A stretch of 64,000 nucleotides of DNA, from contig NZ_JACIFY010000025.1 of assembly GCF_014197615.1 (NCBI RefSeq), forward strand, positions 1 through 64,000, written 5' to 3'. The translations under genes and the position numbers were made by a program. The DNA is from Rhizobium esperanzae. GTDB lineage: Bacteria > Pseudomonadota > Alphaproteobacteria > Rhizobiales > Rhizobiaceae. The notes under the pieces are model-generated. The model had not been told where the DNA came from. It saw only the letters and a program-made list of their open reading frames with translations, and did no database searches. Positions 15,933 through 24,819 of this stretch are shown one piece after another; the stretch's first letter is position 1, and each line of letters opens with the position of its first letter.

Positions 15933-18812
15933 TCACTCCGCCGCTTCGAGCTTGCCGGCAATGCGGCGCGATTGCCGTGCCTGTTCGTCATATTCCATCT
16001 GCCAGTCGCTCGGCCCGTTGGAGGGCGAGACCTGCACCGCCGTCACCTTGTATTCCGGGCAGTTCGTCGCCCAATCGGAGAAATCGGTGGTGATGACGTT
16101 CGCCTGCGTGTCGGGGTGATGGAAGGTGGTATAGACGACGCCTGGCGCCACACGATCGGTGATCAGTGCCCGAAGCGTCGTATCGCCGGAGCGGCTGACA
16201 AGCTTCACCCAGTCGCCGTCACGAATGCCGCGTTGTTCGGCGTCATGCGCATGGATTTCCAGCCGGTCTTCCCCGTGCCAGACGACATTTTCGGTCCGGC
16301 GCGTCTGCGCCCCGACATTGTACTGGCTGAGGATGCGGCCGGTGGTGAGCAGCAGCGGGAAGCGCGGACCGGTGCGCTCGTCGGTCGCCACGTATTCGGT
16401 GCGGATGAACTTGCCCTTGCCGCGCACGAAGCCATCGATATGCATGATCGGCGAGCCGAGCGGGTTCTTTTCATCGCAGGGCCACTGCACCGAGCCCATC
16501 TTTTCGAGATAATCGTAGGAAACAAGCGCAAAACTCGGCGTCGTCGCGGCGATCTCGTCCATGATTTCGGACGGATGACTATAGTTCCAGTCGAGCCCCA
16601 TCGCCTGGGCAAGCTTCTGCGTCACCTCCCAGTCGCCGTAGCCGTTGCGCGGCGACATGACCTTGCGCACGCGGTTGATGCGGCGCTCGGCATTGGTGAA
16701 GGTGCCATCCTTCTCGAGGAAGGTCGAACCCGGCAGGAAGACATGGGCATAATTGGCGGTCTCGTTGAGGAACAGGTCCTGCACGACGACGCATTCCATC
16801 GCCGCAAGACCGGCGGCGACATGTTTCGTATCGGGATCGGACTGGAGAATATCCTCGCCCTGGACGTAGAGGCCCTTGAAGGAGCCGTCGACGGCCGCAT
16901 CCAGCATGTTCGGAATGCGCAGGCCCGGCTCATTATTGAGCTTCACGCCCCAGAGCTTTTCGAAAATATCGCGGGTCGCATCGTCGGAAATATGCCGGTA
17001 GCCCGGCAGTTCGTGCGGGAAGGAGCCCATGTCGCACGAGCCCTGCACGTTGTTCTGGCCGCGCAGCGGGTTCACGCCGACGCCGGGACGACCGATATTG
17101 CCGGTCGCCATCGCCAGGTTGGCGATCGCAATGACCGTGGTCGAGCCCTGGCTGTGTTCGGTGACGCCGAGACCGTAATAGATCGCGCCGTTGCCGCCCT
17201 TGGCATAGAGCCGTGCCGCACCACGCAGATCCGCCGCCGGCACGCCGGTGAAGATCTCGGTCTGCTCCGGGCTGTGCGCCGGTTCGGAGACGAAGGCGGC
17301 CCAGTCCTCGAATTCCGACCAGTCGCAGCGTTCTCGGATGAAGCGTTCGTCATAGAGACCTTCGGTGACGATCACATGCGCCAGCGCCGTCATGACCGCG
17401 ACGTTGGTGCCGGGCTTCAGCGGCAGGTGATAGGAGGCCTCGATATGCGGCGAGCGGACGATATCGGTGCGGCGCGGATCGATGACGATCAGCTTGGCGC
17501 CCTGGCGCAGCCGCTTCTTCAGCCGCGAGGCGAACACCGGATGCCCGTCGGTCGGATTGGCGCCGATGATGACGACCACGTCCGACTGCTCGACGCTGTC
17601 GAAATTCTGCGTGCCGGCCGAGGTGCCGAACGTCTGGCCGAGGCCGTAGCCGGTCGGCGAATGGCAGACGCGGGCGCAGGTATCGACATTGTTGTTGCCG
17701 AAGCCGGCGCGGATCAGCTTCTGCACCAGGTAGGTTTCCTCATTGGTGCAGCGCGACGAGGTGATGCCGCCGATCGCCTCGCGGCCGTATTGATACTGGA
17801 TACGGCGGAACTCCGAGGCCACATGCGCGAAGGCCTCGTCCCAGCTCACCTCCCGCCAGGGGTCGCTGACCTTTTCGCGGATCATCGGGTTGAGGATGCG
17901 GTCCTTGTGGGTGGAATAACCGTAGGCGAAGCGGCCCTTGACGCAGGAATGGCCGCGATTGGCCTGGCCGTCTTTCCACGGCACCATGCGCACCAATTCC
18001 TCGCCGCGCATCTCCGCCTTGAAGGAACAGCCGACTCCGCAATAGGCGCAGGTGGTGACGGCCGAATGCTCGGGCTGGCCGATCTCGATCACCGACTTCT
18101 CCGTCAGCGTCGCCGTCGGGCAGGCCTGGACACAGGCGCCGCAGGAGACGCACTCGGATTCGATGAAACTTTCGTGCGCGCCTGACGAAACGCGCGAGCC
18201 GAAACCACGTCCCTCGATCGTCAGCGCGAAGGTGCCCTGCACTTCCTCGCAGGCGCGCACGCAGCGCGAACAGACGATGCACTTGGAAGGATCATAGGTG
18301 AAATAGGGATTGGACTCGTCCTTCGGCGTCCATTGCAGATTGATCTCACCGTTGTTGCGCGCCCTGACATGGTTGTCGCCGTCATAGCCGTAGCGTACGT
18401 CGCGCAGGCCGACGGCGCCCGCCATGTCCTGCAATTCGCAATCGCCGTTGGCAGCACAGGTCAGACAGTCGAGCGGGTGGTCGGAGATATAAAGCTCCAT
18501 CACGCCGCGGCGGATATCCTTCAGCCGTCCGGTCTGGGTGTGCACCACCATGTTGGCTGCCACTGGCGTCGTGCAGGAAGCCGGCGTGCCGGCCCGGCCC
18601 TCGATCTCGACGAGACAGAGCCGGCAGGAGCCGAAGGCATCGATCATGTCGCTGGCGCAGAGCTTCGGCACGGTGATGCCGGCCTCCATCGAGGCGCGCA
18701 TGATCGAAGTGCCCTCCGGCACGCTGATCTGCTGTCCGTCGATGGTCAGCGTTACCATCACCTCGGATGTCGAAGCGGGAGTGCCGTAGTCGATTTCATG
18801 GATGAGAGACAT
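15933..18812 (-). CDS. fdsA: NAD-dependent formate dehydrogenase, alpha (molybdenum) subunit
   Basis: A 959-residue catalytic subunit that oxidises formate to CO2 on a bis-MGD molybdenum centre. In order: a [2Fe-2S] domain (C52, C63, C66, C80), a His/Cys cluster site (H112, C116, C119, C125), two ferredoxin clusters (C178/C181/C184/C188 and C221/C224/C227/C231), a further [4Fe-4S] site (C255, C258, C262, C290), and the molybdopterin domains. The Mo ligand is cysteine, C383 in the RVCHSPT motif, not selenocysteine. The start at 18812 (MSLIHEIDYG) has GGAGG upstream; a longer frame to 18851 lacks family similarity. It lies between fdsB and fdhD in a tight minus-strand operon. Confidence 0.96.
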   Translation of the reverse strand: MSLIHEIDYGTPASTSEVMVTLTIDGQQISVPEGTSIMRASMEAGITVPKLCASDMIDAFGSCRLCLVEIEGRAGTPASCTTPVAANMVVHTQTGRLKDIRRGVMELYISDHPLDCLTCAANGDCELQDMAGAVGLRDVRYGYDGDNHVRARNNGEINLQWTPKDESNPYFTYDPSKCIVCSRCVRACEEVQGTFALTIEGRGFGSRVSSGAHESFIESECVSCGACVQACPTATLTEKSVIEIGQPEHSAVTTCAYCGVGCSFKAEMRGEELVRMVPWKDGQANRGHSCVKGRFAYGYSTHKDRILNPMIREKVSDPWREVSWDEAFAHVASEFRRIQYQYGREAIGGITSSRCTNEETYLVQKLIRAGFGNNNVDTCARVCHSPTGYGLGQTFGTSAGTQNFDSVEQSDVVVIIGANPTDGHPVFASRLKKRLRQGAKLIVIDPRRTDIVRSPHIEASYHLPLKPGTNVAVMTALAHVIVTEGLYDERFIRERCDWSEFEDWAAFVSEPAHSPEQTEIFTGVPAADLRGAARLYAKGGNGAIYYGLGVTEHSQGSTTVIAIANLAMATGNIGRPGVGVNPLRGQNNVQGSCDMGSFPHELPGYRHISDDATRDIFEKLWGVKLNNEPGLRIPNMLDAAVDGSFKGLYVQGEDILQSDPDTKHVAAGLAAMECVVVQDLFLNETANYAHVFLPGSTFLEKDGTFTNAERRINRVRKVMSPRNGYGDWEVTQKLAQAMGLDWNYSHPSEIMDEIAATTPSFALVSYDYLEKMGSVQWPCDEKNPLGSPIMHIDGFVRGKGKFIRTEYVATDERTGPRFPLLLTTGRILSQYNVGAQTRRTENVVWHGEDRLEIHAHDAEQRGIRDGDWVKLVSRSGDTTLRALITDRVAPGVVYTTFHHPDTQANVITTDFSDWATNCPEYKVTAVQVSPSNGPSDWQMEYDEQARQSRRIAGKLEAAE

Positions 18813-18872
18813 GGTCGGCCTCCTGTACGAAAATGGAATTGAGCAGGTCACAGCATGGGGCTTGGAAGATCA

Positions 18873-20429
18873 TCACTCGGCCGCCTCCGCGATCGGCGCC
18901 GGCGAAAAATCCTCCGGGAAATGCGTCATGGCGCTCATCACCGGATAAGGCGTGAAACCACCGAGCGCGCAAAGCGAGCCGAATTTCATCGTGTTGCAGA
19001 GATCGGTGAGCAGCGCCCGGTTCTTCTCCGGCTCGATGCCGCGCGCGATCTTGTCGGCCGTCTCGACGCCGCGCGTCGAGCCGATGCGGCAGGGCGTGCA
19101 CTTGCCGCAGCTTTCGACGGCGCAGAATTCCATGGCGAAACGCGCCTGCTTCAGCATATCGGCGGTATCGTCGAAGACGACGATGCCGGCATGGCCGATC
19201 AGCCCGTCTTTGGCGGCAAAGGATTCGTAATCGAACGGCGTGTCGAACAGTGCCCGCGGGAAATAAGCCCCGAGCGGTCCGCCGACCTGCACCGCCTTGA
19301 CCGGTCGTCCCGTCGCCGTGCCGCCGCCGATCCCGTCGATAATATCGCCGAGCGACAGGCCGAAGGCGGTTTCGTAAAGACCACCATATCTGACATTGCC
19401 GGCGATCTGCAGCGGAATGGTGCCGCGCGAGCGACCCATGCCGAAATCGCGATAGAAGGCAGCACCCTTCTCCATGATCACAGGCACGGAGGCGAGCGAG
19501 ATCACGTTGTTGATGACGGTCGGACAGTCGAACAACCCCTTATGCGCCGGCAGCGGCGGCTTGGCGCGCACGACGCCGCGCTTGCCTTCGAGGCTGTTCA
19601 ACAGGGCCGTCTCCTCGCCGCAGACATAGGCGCCGGCGCCGGTGCGCACCTCGATATCGAAGGCGCGGCCCGAGCCGAGCACCGACGGGCCGAGAATCCC
19701 TGCCTGCCGGGCGATACCGATGGCCTCGCTCATCACAGCGATCGCATGCGGATATTCCGAACGCGTATAGACGAAGCCCTTGGTGGCGCCCGTGGCAAGT
19801 CCCGCGATCGCCATGCCCTCGATCAAGACGAAGGGATCGCCCTCCATGATCATCCGGTCGGCGAAAGTGCCGCTGTCGCCCTCATCGGCATTGCAGACGA
19901 TATATTTGCGGTCGCCGGCCGCATCGAGGACGGTCTTCCATTTGATGCCTGTCGGGAAACCCGCGCCGCCGCGTCCGCGCAGGCCGGAATCGGTGACTTC
20001 CTTGACGATTTCGGCCGACACCATCGCGACAGCGCGGCGAAGGCCGGCAAGGCCGCCATGCGCCTCGTAATCGGCCAGCGAAAGCGGATCGATGACGCCG
20101 CAGCGGGCGAAGGTCAGGCGGGTCTGTTCCTTCAGGAACGGGAGGTCTTCAACCTCCCCGAGACAGAGTGGGTGATCGCCGCCGTTCATCATTCCGGCCT
20201 CGAACAGAGCCGGCACATCCCGTGCTTTCACCGGCCCATAGCCGATTCGCTTGCCGGCAAGCTCGACCTCGACCAGCGGCTCCAGCCAGAACATTCCGCG
20301 CGAGCCGTTGCGCACGATCTCGGCATCAAGGCCGCGGGCGGCGATCTCCTGGACAATCGCCTTTGCCACCTTTTCGGCCCCGAGCGCCAGCGCAGCGGCA
20401 TCGCGCGGAACATAAATCCTGACTGTCAT
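18873..20429 (-). CDS. fdsB: NAD-dependent formate dehydrogenase, beta (diaphorase) subunit
   Basis: A 518-residue NuoF-like subunit with FMN and NAD sites and one [4Fe-4S] cluster; it passes electrons from FdsA to NAD+. Residues 1-90 form a thioredoxin-like domain, followed by GRGGAGFPTGIKW (about 152-164, FMN/NAD), CNADEGDSGTFADR, GAGAYVCGEETAL and the cluster motif ESCGKCTPCRIGSTRG near residue 440. The start codon overlaps the fdsG stop (ATGA), so the two are translationally coupled; fdsA follows after 60 nt. Confidence 0.95.
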   Translation of the reverse strand: MTVRIYVPRDAAALALGAEKVAKAIVQEIAARGLDAEIVRNGSRGMFWLEPLVEVELAGKRIGYGPVKARDVPALFEAGMMNGGDHPLCLGEVEDLPFLKEQTRLTFARCGVIDPLSLADYEAHGGLAGLRRAVAMVSAEIVKEVTDSGLRGRGGAGFPTGIKWKTVLDAAGDRKYIVCNADEGDSGTFADRMIMEGDPFVLIEGMAIAGLATGATKGFVYTRSEYPHAIAVMSEAIGIARQAGILGPSVLGSGRAFDIEVRTGAGAYVCGEETALLNSLEGKRGVVRAKPPLPAHKGLFDCPTVINNVISLASVPVIMEKGAAFYRDFGMGRSRGTIPLQIAGNVRYGGLYETAFGLSLGDIIDGIGGGTATGRPVKAVQVGGPLGAYFPRALFDTPFDYESFAAKDGLIGHAGIVVFDDTADMLKQARFAMEFCAVESCGKCTPCRIGSTRGVETADKIARGIEPEKNRALLTDLCNTMKFGSLCALGGFTPYPVMSAMTHFPEDFSPAPIAEAAE

Positions 20430-20905
20430 CGGCGTGCCTCCGCAACGAGTTCGGCCGCCAGCTGATCGTCGATCCGGCCATAGACCTCGCCGTCGAGCAT
20501 CGCCGACGGGGCGCAGGCGCAGAGACCGAGACAGTAGACCGGCTCCAGCGTCACGCTGCCGTCGAGTGTCGTCTGGTGAAAATCGATGCCGAGCAGCGTC
20601 TTGACGCGCTCGGCCACTGCATCGCCGCCCATCGACTGGCAGGCCTCGGCACGACAGAGCTTCAGCACATGCCGGCCGGCCGCATGATCGCGATAATCAT
20701 GATAGAAAGTCACCACGCCATGGACCTCGGCGCGCGAAAGGTTCAGTTCCTCGGCAATCACAGGCACCGCTTCCTGCGGCACATAACCGAATTCTTCCTG
20801 AACCCCGTGCAGAATGGGAAGCAGCGGCCCTTCGAGGAAACGAAGATCGGCGACGATGGCCCGAGTGCGCGCGGCAATATCGCCTTCGGCGATATGAATG
20901 GTCAT
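20426..20905 (-). CDS. fdsG: NAD-dependent formate dehydrogenase, gamma subunit
   Basis: A 159-residue NuoE-like thioredoxin-fold subunit with a [2Fe-2S] cluster. The four ligands lie in LCRAEAC and CLGLCAC; the central GVVTFYHDYR segment is typical. It forms the electron-transfer module with FdsB. The ATG at 20905 starts the family-conserved sequence; a longer frame to 20986 is not supported. It is the first gene of the fds operon, 135 nt downstream of the LysR gene on the same strand. Confidence 0.93.
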   Translation of the reverse strand: MTIHIAEGDIAARTRAIVADLRFLEGPLLPILHGVQEEFGYVPQEAVPVIAEELNLSRAEVHGVVTFYHDYRDHAAGRHVLKLCRAEACQSMGGDAVAERVKTLLGIDFHQTTLDGSVTLEPVYCLGLCACAPSAMLDGEVYGRIDDQLAAELVAEARR

Positions 20906-21010
20906 AAGGCAGCCCTCCCGACGGCTTGCTCGTTGCGGAATGGCGGCCTCCCCAGCCCAAGTGCTATTCCTCGACCAGCATCGCAAGGAAGCCGCCGGCG
21001 ATCAATAACG

Positions 21011-21041
21011 CTATCTTGTCGGTCGATAGATTTTTTCTATC
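21011..21041 (-). promoter_or_regulatory. Candidate LysR operator upstream of fdsG
   Basis: Three alternating half-sites: CTATC at 21011-21015, GATAG at 21025-21029 and CTATC at 21037-21041. The pair at 21025-21041 is GATAGA-N5-TCTATC, a perfect inverted repeat of the T-N11-A type used by LysR proteins and close to the ATAG-N7-CTAT form of OxyR-like regulators. It lies about 105-135 nt before the fdsG start and next to the stop codon of the LysR gene, a sensible place for control of fds. Confidence 0.5.
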
Positions 21042-21933
21042 AAAGTTCCTCATCCTGCACGAGCACTCGGGCTTCGTGCAGCAAGGCCGATACAAGTGGC
21101 GTGAAGGGTTCGCGATAAGGCGCGACAAGGCCGACAAGATGATGCGCCTCCGGCTCGACGATCGGAATCATGCGGATTTCCACCGGAAAACCAAAAGATA
21201 TGGCAACATTGCGCGGCATGATGCTGGCCCAGCGCCCGGTCCTGACATGCGAGAACAGCACGATCATCGAATTGGATTCGAGCGTCGGATGCACGCTCGC
21301 GCCTGCCTCCGTCAGGTGCCGATTGATGATTCGGCGGTTCTGCATGTCGGCGGTCAATAGACAAAGCCGAAGATCGCCGACCTCCTTCCAGGTCACATTG
21401 TCGCGATCGGACAGCGGGCTGCCTGCGGCTGTGATCAGATGATAACGCTCGGCATAGAGCGGAACGCTCGTGACACGGCCGAGCGGCTCGTTTTCGAGAT
21501 AGGTGATGCCGGCATCGATTTCGAGGTTTTCGAGCATGCTCAGCACCTGCAGCGAATTGCGCGAGACGATCGAGAAGGTCACGCCGGGATGCCGTTCCTG
21601 AAAGGGCGTGGTGATGCGCGAAAGCATGGCGAGCGCTGTCGGGATGGCGGCGAGGCGGATATGACCGGAAAGGCCGCGACGGGCGGCGCGCATCTCCTCG
21701 CGCATGGTGCGGGCGTCGCCGACGATGCGCCGGGCCCATTCGAGTACCCGCTGCCCCTCCGGCGTCAGCCCCTGGAACCGCGAACCGCGCTGTACCAGCA
21801 TGACGCCCAATTGATCCTCGAGCTGGCGGATGGCGGCCGAAAGCGTCGGCTGCGAAATCCCGCACTCCTCGGCGGCACGGCCGAAATGCTTTTCATTGGC
21901 AAGGGCGATAAAGAATTCCAGCTTGTCGATCAT
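21040..21933 (-). CDS. LysR-family regulator, probably of formate dehydrogenase
   Basis: A 297-residue LysR-type protein: helix-turn-helix at about residues 15-60 (NEKHFGRAAEECGISQPTLS) and a substrate-binding domain from about 90. It is directly upstream of and co-directional with fdsGBA-fdhD-fdsD, like FdsR, which controls the equivalent cluster in Cupriavidus; the role is inferred from position. The ATG at 21933 (MIDKLEFFIALANEKHFG) is the usual LysR start; an ATG at 21987 would add 18 residues outside the family. Confidence 0.85.
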   Translation of the reverse strand: MIDKLEFFIALANEKHFGRAAEECGISQPTLSAAIRQLEDQLGVMLVQRGSRFQGLTPEGQRVLEWARRIVGDARTMREEMRAARRGLSGHIRLAAIPTALAMLSRITTPFQERHPGVTFSIVSRNSLQVLSMLENLEIDAGITYLENEPLGRVTSVPLYAERYHLITAAGSPLSDRDNVTWKEVGDLRLCLLTADMQNRRIINRHLTEAGASVHPTLESNSMIVLFSHVRTGRWASIMPRNVAISFGFPVEIRMIPIVEPEAHHLVGLVAPYREPFTPLVSALLHEARVLVQDEEL

Positions 21934-22010
21934 CCCCTTATCTTCGACGCAGCAGCCGTGCTCCGCAAGGGCGGTTCTCAAGACCACCGCACAGTTTTGC
22001 CCGACGGGCT

Positions 22011-22325
22011 TTAAAGATTTTCTGCAATCGGAAAAAGATCGAACAGCGATTCGAGGAAGGCAAGCACGCTGACATTGCCGATGCTGTAATAGACCAGCCT
22101 GCCCTGGCGGCGCGTATTGACCAGGCCTTCGAGCCGCAAACGCGCAAGCTGCTGCGAGACCATCGCCTGCTGTATGCCGAGAATATTTTCGATCTCGCCG
22201 ACCGTCCGCTCCTCTTTCGCCAGGATGCAGAGGATCAGAAGTCGGGTGTGATGCGCCAAAGCTTTCAGCAGATCGCTCGCCTCATGGGCTTTTCCAGCGA
22301 GTTTGTGCAATTCCTGGCCGGTCAT
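22011..22325 (-). CDS. ArsR-family transcriptional regulator
   Basis: A 104-residue winged-helix repressor: ASDLLKALAHHTRLLILCIL, then EIENILGIQQAMVSQQLARL (recognition helix) and the wing TRRQGRLVYY. It resembles the BigR/SqrR-like branch, but only one Cys (C33) is present, so a two-Cys persulfide switch is not possible, and there is no obvious metal site. The ATG at 22325 has GGAG 6 nt upstream; an ATG at 22352 has none. The SDR gene lies upstream on the same strand with a 130-nt gap. Confidence 0.85.
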   Translation of the reverse strand: MTGQELHKLAGKAHEASDLLKALAHHTRLLILCILAKEERTVGEIENILGIQQAMVSQQLARLRLEGLVNTRRQGRLVYYSIGNVSVLAFLESLFDLFPIAENL

Positions 22326-22455
22326 CCCCGGCTCCGGTTTAGGCAACGGCATTCGATATCTCGGAAGGGCGGCGGTGAAATAGTTCAGCACAGTAGCATA
22401 TTCGTAGAAGCGAATTCGCCAATAATGATGAAATACCAAAAAAGGTCTCAGTAAA

Positions 22456-23226
22456 TCAGCAGATAAGCTGTCCGCCATTGATCTCGACCACCTGGCCGGT
22501 AATGTATCCCGAGAGCGAGGGAGCCGCCAGGAACAGATAGGCGGGAGCGCAATCCTCCGCCGTGCCGAGCCGCTGCAGCGGGATGGATTTTCTGGTCTGC
22601 TCCAGCTTTTCGCGGGAGGAATAGCGCTCGTGGAAATCCGTCTCGATCGTTCCCGGAGAGACGCAGTTGACGCGGATTGCATCCGGGGCGAGCTCGCGGG
22701 CGAGCGCCTTGGAATAGGTCGCAACGAAGGCTTTCGAGGCCGAATAGATCGACGAGCCGGGGCTGCCGCCGGTCAGCGCCGAAATCGAGACGGTGTTGAC
22801 GATGGCAGCGCCCTCGGCAGCCTTCAATGCCGGCAGCAGGGCGCGCGTCAGCGCCACCACCGATGTCTGGTTGAGCCGTATGACCGCCTCATATTCGGCG
22901 TCGGTCAGGGTGGCGGCGGGAAACCGGCCAAGCATGGTGCCGGCATTGTTGACGAGCACATGCACCCTGTCGAAGAAGCCGAGAACATCGTCTGCAAATT
23001 GCGCCGCTCCGCCGACGGCGGCAAAATCGGCATGCAGCAGCAGCGCCCGTCTTTCGGTTTCAGCCGTCAGCAGGAAATCCGGCAGGTCGCGCCCGGGCTT
23101 GCGCCCGGTATGGACGATCACCTTGGCGCCGCAGTCGAGAAACTGCCGGGCGACTTCGAGCCCGATGCCGCGGCCAGCGCCGGTTACGACGACATTGCGA
23201 TTTTCAAACAGTCTGGGATGAAACAC
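22456..23226 (-). CDS. Short-chain dehydrogenase/reductase
   Basis: A 256-residue classical SDR. It has the NAD(P) motif TGAGRGIG (about residues 15-22), NNAGT, a catalytic Ser in VSISAL and the YSASK catalytic pair, and ends with ITGQVVEINGG, as in FabG-like oxidoreductases. The substrate cannot be told from sequence. The start is GTG at 23226 with AGGAGG 8 nt upstream. A rhizobial palindromic repeat lies just upstream. Confidence 0.88.
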   Translation of the reverse strand: MFHPRLFENRNVVVTGAGRGIGLEVARQFLDCGAKVIVHTGRKPGRDLPDFLLTAETERRALLLHADFAAVGGAAQFADDVLGFFDRVHVLVNNAGTMLGRFPAATLTDAEYEAVIRLNQTSVVALTRALLPALKAAEGAAIVNTVSISALTGGSPGSSIYSASKAFVATYSKALARELAPDAIRVNCVSPGTIETDFHERYSSREKLEQTRKSIPLQRLGTAEDCAPAYLFLAAPSLSGYITGQVVEINGGQLIC

Positions 23227-23265
23227 GAAGCCGTCCTCCTGGAGCGTGACGCCGAAACTCTAGAA

Positions 23266-23320
23266 TTTAGAGCAGGATTCAGATTTTAAGCCGACCCGGC
23301 GTAAAATCATCCTGTTCTAG
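23266..23320. repeat. RIME-like palindromic intergenic element, copy 1
   Basis: An imperfect palindrome reading AGAGCAGGATTCAGATTTTA, a GC-rich centre and TAAAATCATCCTGTTCT. Its reverse complement is nearly identical to the element at 26506-26553 near thiZ, so the two are inverted copies of one dispersed repeat. It fits the class of rhizobial RIME elements. Confidence 0.75.
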
Positions 23321-23428
23321 TGAACAATGCCACCGGTTGCGCCATGCGCCCTTAACATATGAGGGCGCCGGCCGAAAGAAAGGCGCGGATCGATCTTTCC
23401 GCGGGGTTTGGTTCCGGCAAGGCCAGGC

Positions 23429-23893
23429 TTAGCTTTCGGCCTCCAGCAGCCGGGCGCCCGGCCCCTCCCTGCCGAGCCGGTCGCCGGGATTGCGCAGCGG
23501 ACAGCTATCGACCGACAGGCAGCCGCAGCCGATGCAGCCGGTCAGGCGGTCGCGCAGCAGGCTGAGCTGGCTGATTCGCGCGTCGAGATCATCTTTCCAG
23601 CGGGCCGACAGCGTCTGCCAGTCGGCGGCCGTCGGCGTGCGTCCCTGCGGCAGCGATTCGAACGCGGCCTGGATTTCCGCAAGCGGAATGCCGACACGCT
23701 GGGCCACCTTGATGATCCCGAGCCGGCGAAGCACGTCGCGCCCGTAGCGGCGCTGGTTGCCGCGGCTGCGAATGCTCGAGATCAGTCCCTTGGTTTCGTA
23801 AAAATGCAGCGCCGAGACGGCAAGGCCGCTGCGTTCCGCCACCTCGCCGACCGTCAGGAGCTTGCCGAGCGGCACCGTGGGAATTGTCTCCAT
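23429..23893 (-). CDS. soxR: Redox-sensitive transcriptional activator SoxR
   Basis: A 154-residue MerR-family protein: helix-turn-helix LTVGEVAERSGLAVSALHFYE (about residues 13-33), a dimer helix, and the [2Fe-2S] motif C-X2-C-X-C-X5-C (C120, C123, C125, C131) that defines SoxR. Oxidation of the cluster by redox-cycling compounds or superoxide switches on target promoters. It is divergent from an FMN reductase gene with a SoxR box in the 82-nt gap, so that gene is the likely target, as in other bacteria where SoxR controls a few oxidoreductases and pumps. Confidence 0.95.
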   Translation of the reverse strand: METIPTVPLGKLLTVGEVAERSGLAVSALHFYETKGLISSIRSRGNQRRYGRDVLRRLGIIKVAQRVGIPLAEIQAAFESLPQGRTPTAADWQTLSARWKDDLDARISQLSLLRDRLTGCIGCGCLSVDSCPLRNPGDRLGREGPGARLLEAES

Positions 23894-23903
23894 CGCCTCT
23901 TGA

Positions 23904-23921
23904 CCTCAAGATTAGTTGAGG
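23904..23921. promoter_or_regulatory. SoxR box
   Basis: CCTCAAGATTAGTTGAGG is an 18-bp dyad with CCTCAA and TTGAGG arms, matching the known SoxR operator layout (CCTCAAG-N4-TTGAGG type). It lies 10 nt from the soxR start and 54 nt before the FMN reductase start, where it can control both. Confidence 0.88.
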
Positions 23922-23975
23922 TTTTATAAGCCTTGCTCCAGCAGTCGTAAAGCCCAATCGCGAGAGGAGCGACGC

Positions 23976-24551
23976 ATGAAAACATCCATCAGGCTAGCGG
24001 TAATCTACGGAAGCACGAGAAAGGGCCGCATCTGCGAGAGGGTGGTCAAATGGCTGACCGGGGAAATCGCCCGCTTCCCGCAATTCGATATCGACATCAT
24101 CGACCCGCTCGAATTCGCGCTGCCGCCCAGCCGCGAAACGGCGCATCCCGAAATCGACAGGCTCGCCGGGCGGCTCGGCATGGCCGACGCCTTCATCATC
24201 GTCACGCCGGAATATAATCACAGCTTCACCGCCGCATTGAAATCGACCATCGATCTGTTTTTCGAGCCCTGGCAGGGCAAGCCGGTCGCCTTCGTTTGTT
24301 ACGGCGGCATCTCGGGCGGCCTGCGCGCGGTCGAGCAGCTGCGCCTCGTCTTTGCCGAACTCCACGCCGTCACCATCCGCGATTCGGTCAGCTTTTCCAC
24401 GCCATGGAGCCGCTTCGACGCGGCCGGACGGCTTCATGATCCGAGCGACGCCCTGCACGCGCTCGACCGGATGATGGCGCGGCTGGAATGGTGGACCCGG
24501 GCGCTGATTGCCGCGCGCAGCGATCGTCCCTATGCCGATATTGCCGCCTGA
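23976..24551 (+). CDS. NADPH-dependent FMN reductase (ChrR/azoreductase type)
   Basis: A 191-residue flavodoxin-fold reductase with the FMN phosphate loop YGSTRKGR (about residues 11-18), VTPEYNHSFTAALKSTID and a GGISGGLRAVEQLR segment. Family members reduce quinones, chromate or azo dyes with NAD(P)H. It is divergent from soxR behind a SoxR box, so a role in redox-cycling stress is likely. The ATG at 23976 has GAGGAG upstream; in-frame sequence from 23916 is upstream of the family start. A terminator follows. Confidence 0.88.
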   Translation: MKTSIRLAVIYGSTRKGRICERVVKWLTGEIARFPQFDIDIIDPLEFALPPSRETAHPEIDRLAGRLGMADAFIIVTPEYNHSFTAALKSTIDLFFEPWQGKPVAFVCYGGISGGLRAVEQLRLVFAELHAVTIRDSVSFSTPWSRFDAAGRLHDPSDALHALDRMMARLEWWTRALIAARSDRPYADIAA

Positions 24552-24597
24552 GGCAGAAGGCTGCGGTTCCGTTCCCGGCAGGTACGGAACCTCTGGG

Positions 24598-24630
24598 GAC
24601 ACCCGGACAGGACCTCCGTCCGGGTGTTTT
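24598..24630 (+). terminator. Rho-independent terminator after the FMN reductase gene
   Basis: Stem ACACCCGGAC with GTCCGGGTGT around a 9-nt loop, then TTTT. It separates the FMN reductase from the thiamine-related operon. Confidence 0.85.
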
Positions 24631-24726
24631 CCCATCATGCCGGCCTCATCCCGGCCATGCGGACGGGTTGGCAATTTTGCGGTTGCGGGAAGAAAACCCC
24701 GGTGATAATTTCCGCGCCGATTAACA

Positions 24727-24812
24727 GGGGAGCTCCGTATCGCCGGGGCTGAGATGTGAGGCGCGAGCGTCCGGACCCTTCAAAGCTGATCTGGGTAATG
24801 CCAGCGGAGCGA
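24727..24812 (+). ncRNA. TPP riboswitch (THI box)
   Basis: All conserved parts are in order: CTCCG (24733-24737) pairing with CGGAG (24805-24809) as P1, GGGGCTGAGA (24745-24754), ACCCTT (24775-24780), and CTGATCTGGGTAATGCCAG (24786-24804). It binds thiamine pyrophosphate. The first start codon is at 24820, and the probable ribosome site (GGAGCGAGG) lies in or beside the 3-prime arm of P1. That suggests control of translation: with TPP bound the site is hidden and uptake of the pyrimidine precursor falls. Confidence 0.95.
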
Positions 24813-24819
24813 GGTTCGG

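Noticed and set aside
15834..18185. A 783-codon open frame on the plus strand opposite fdsA
   Set aside because: The minus strand encodes fdsA with all its cofactor motifs. Long antisense frames are usual in GC-rich DNA, and this one has no protein similarity.
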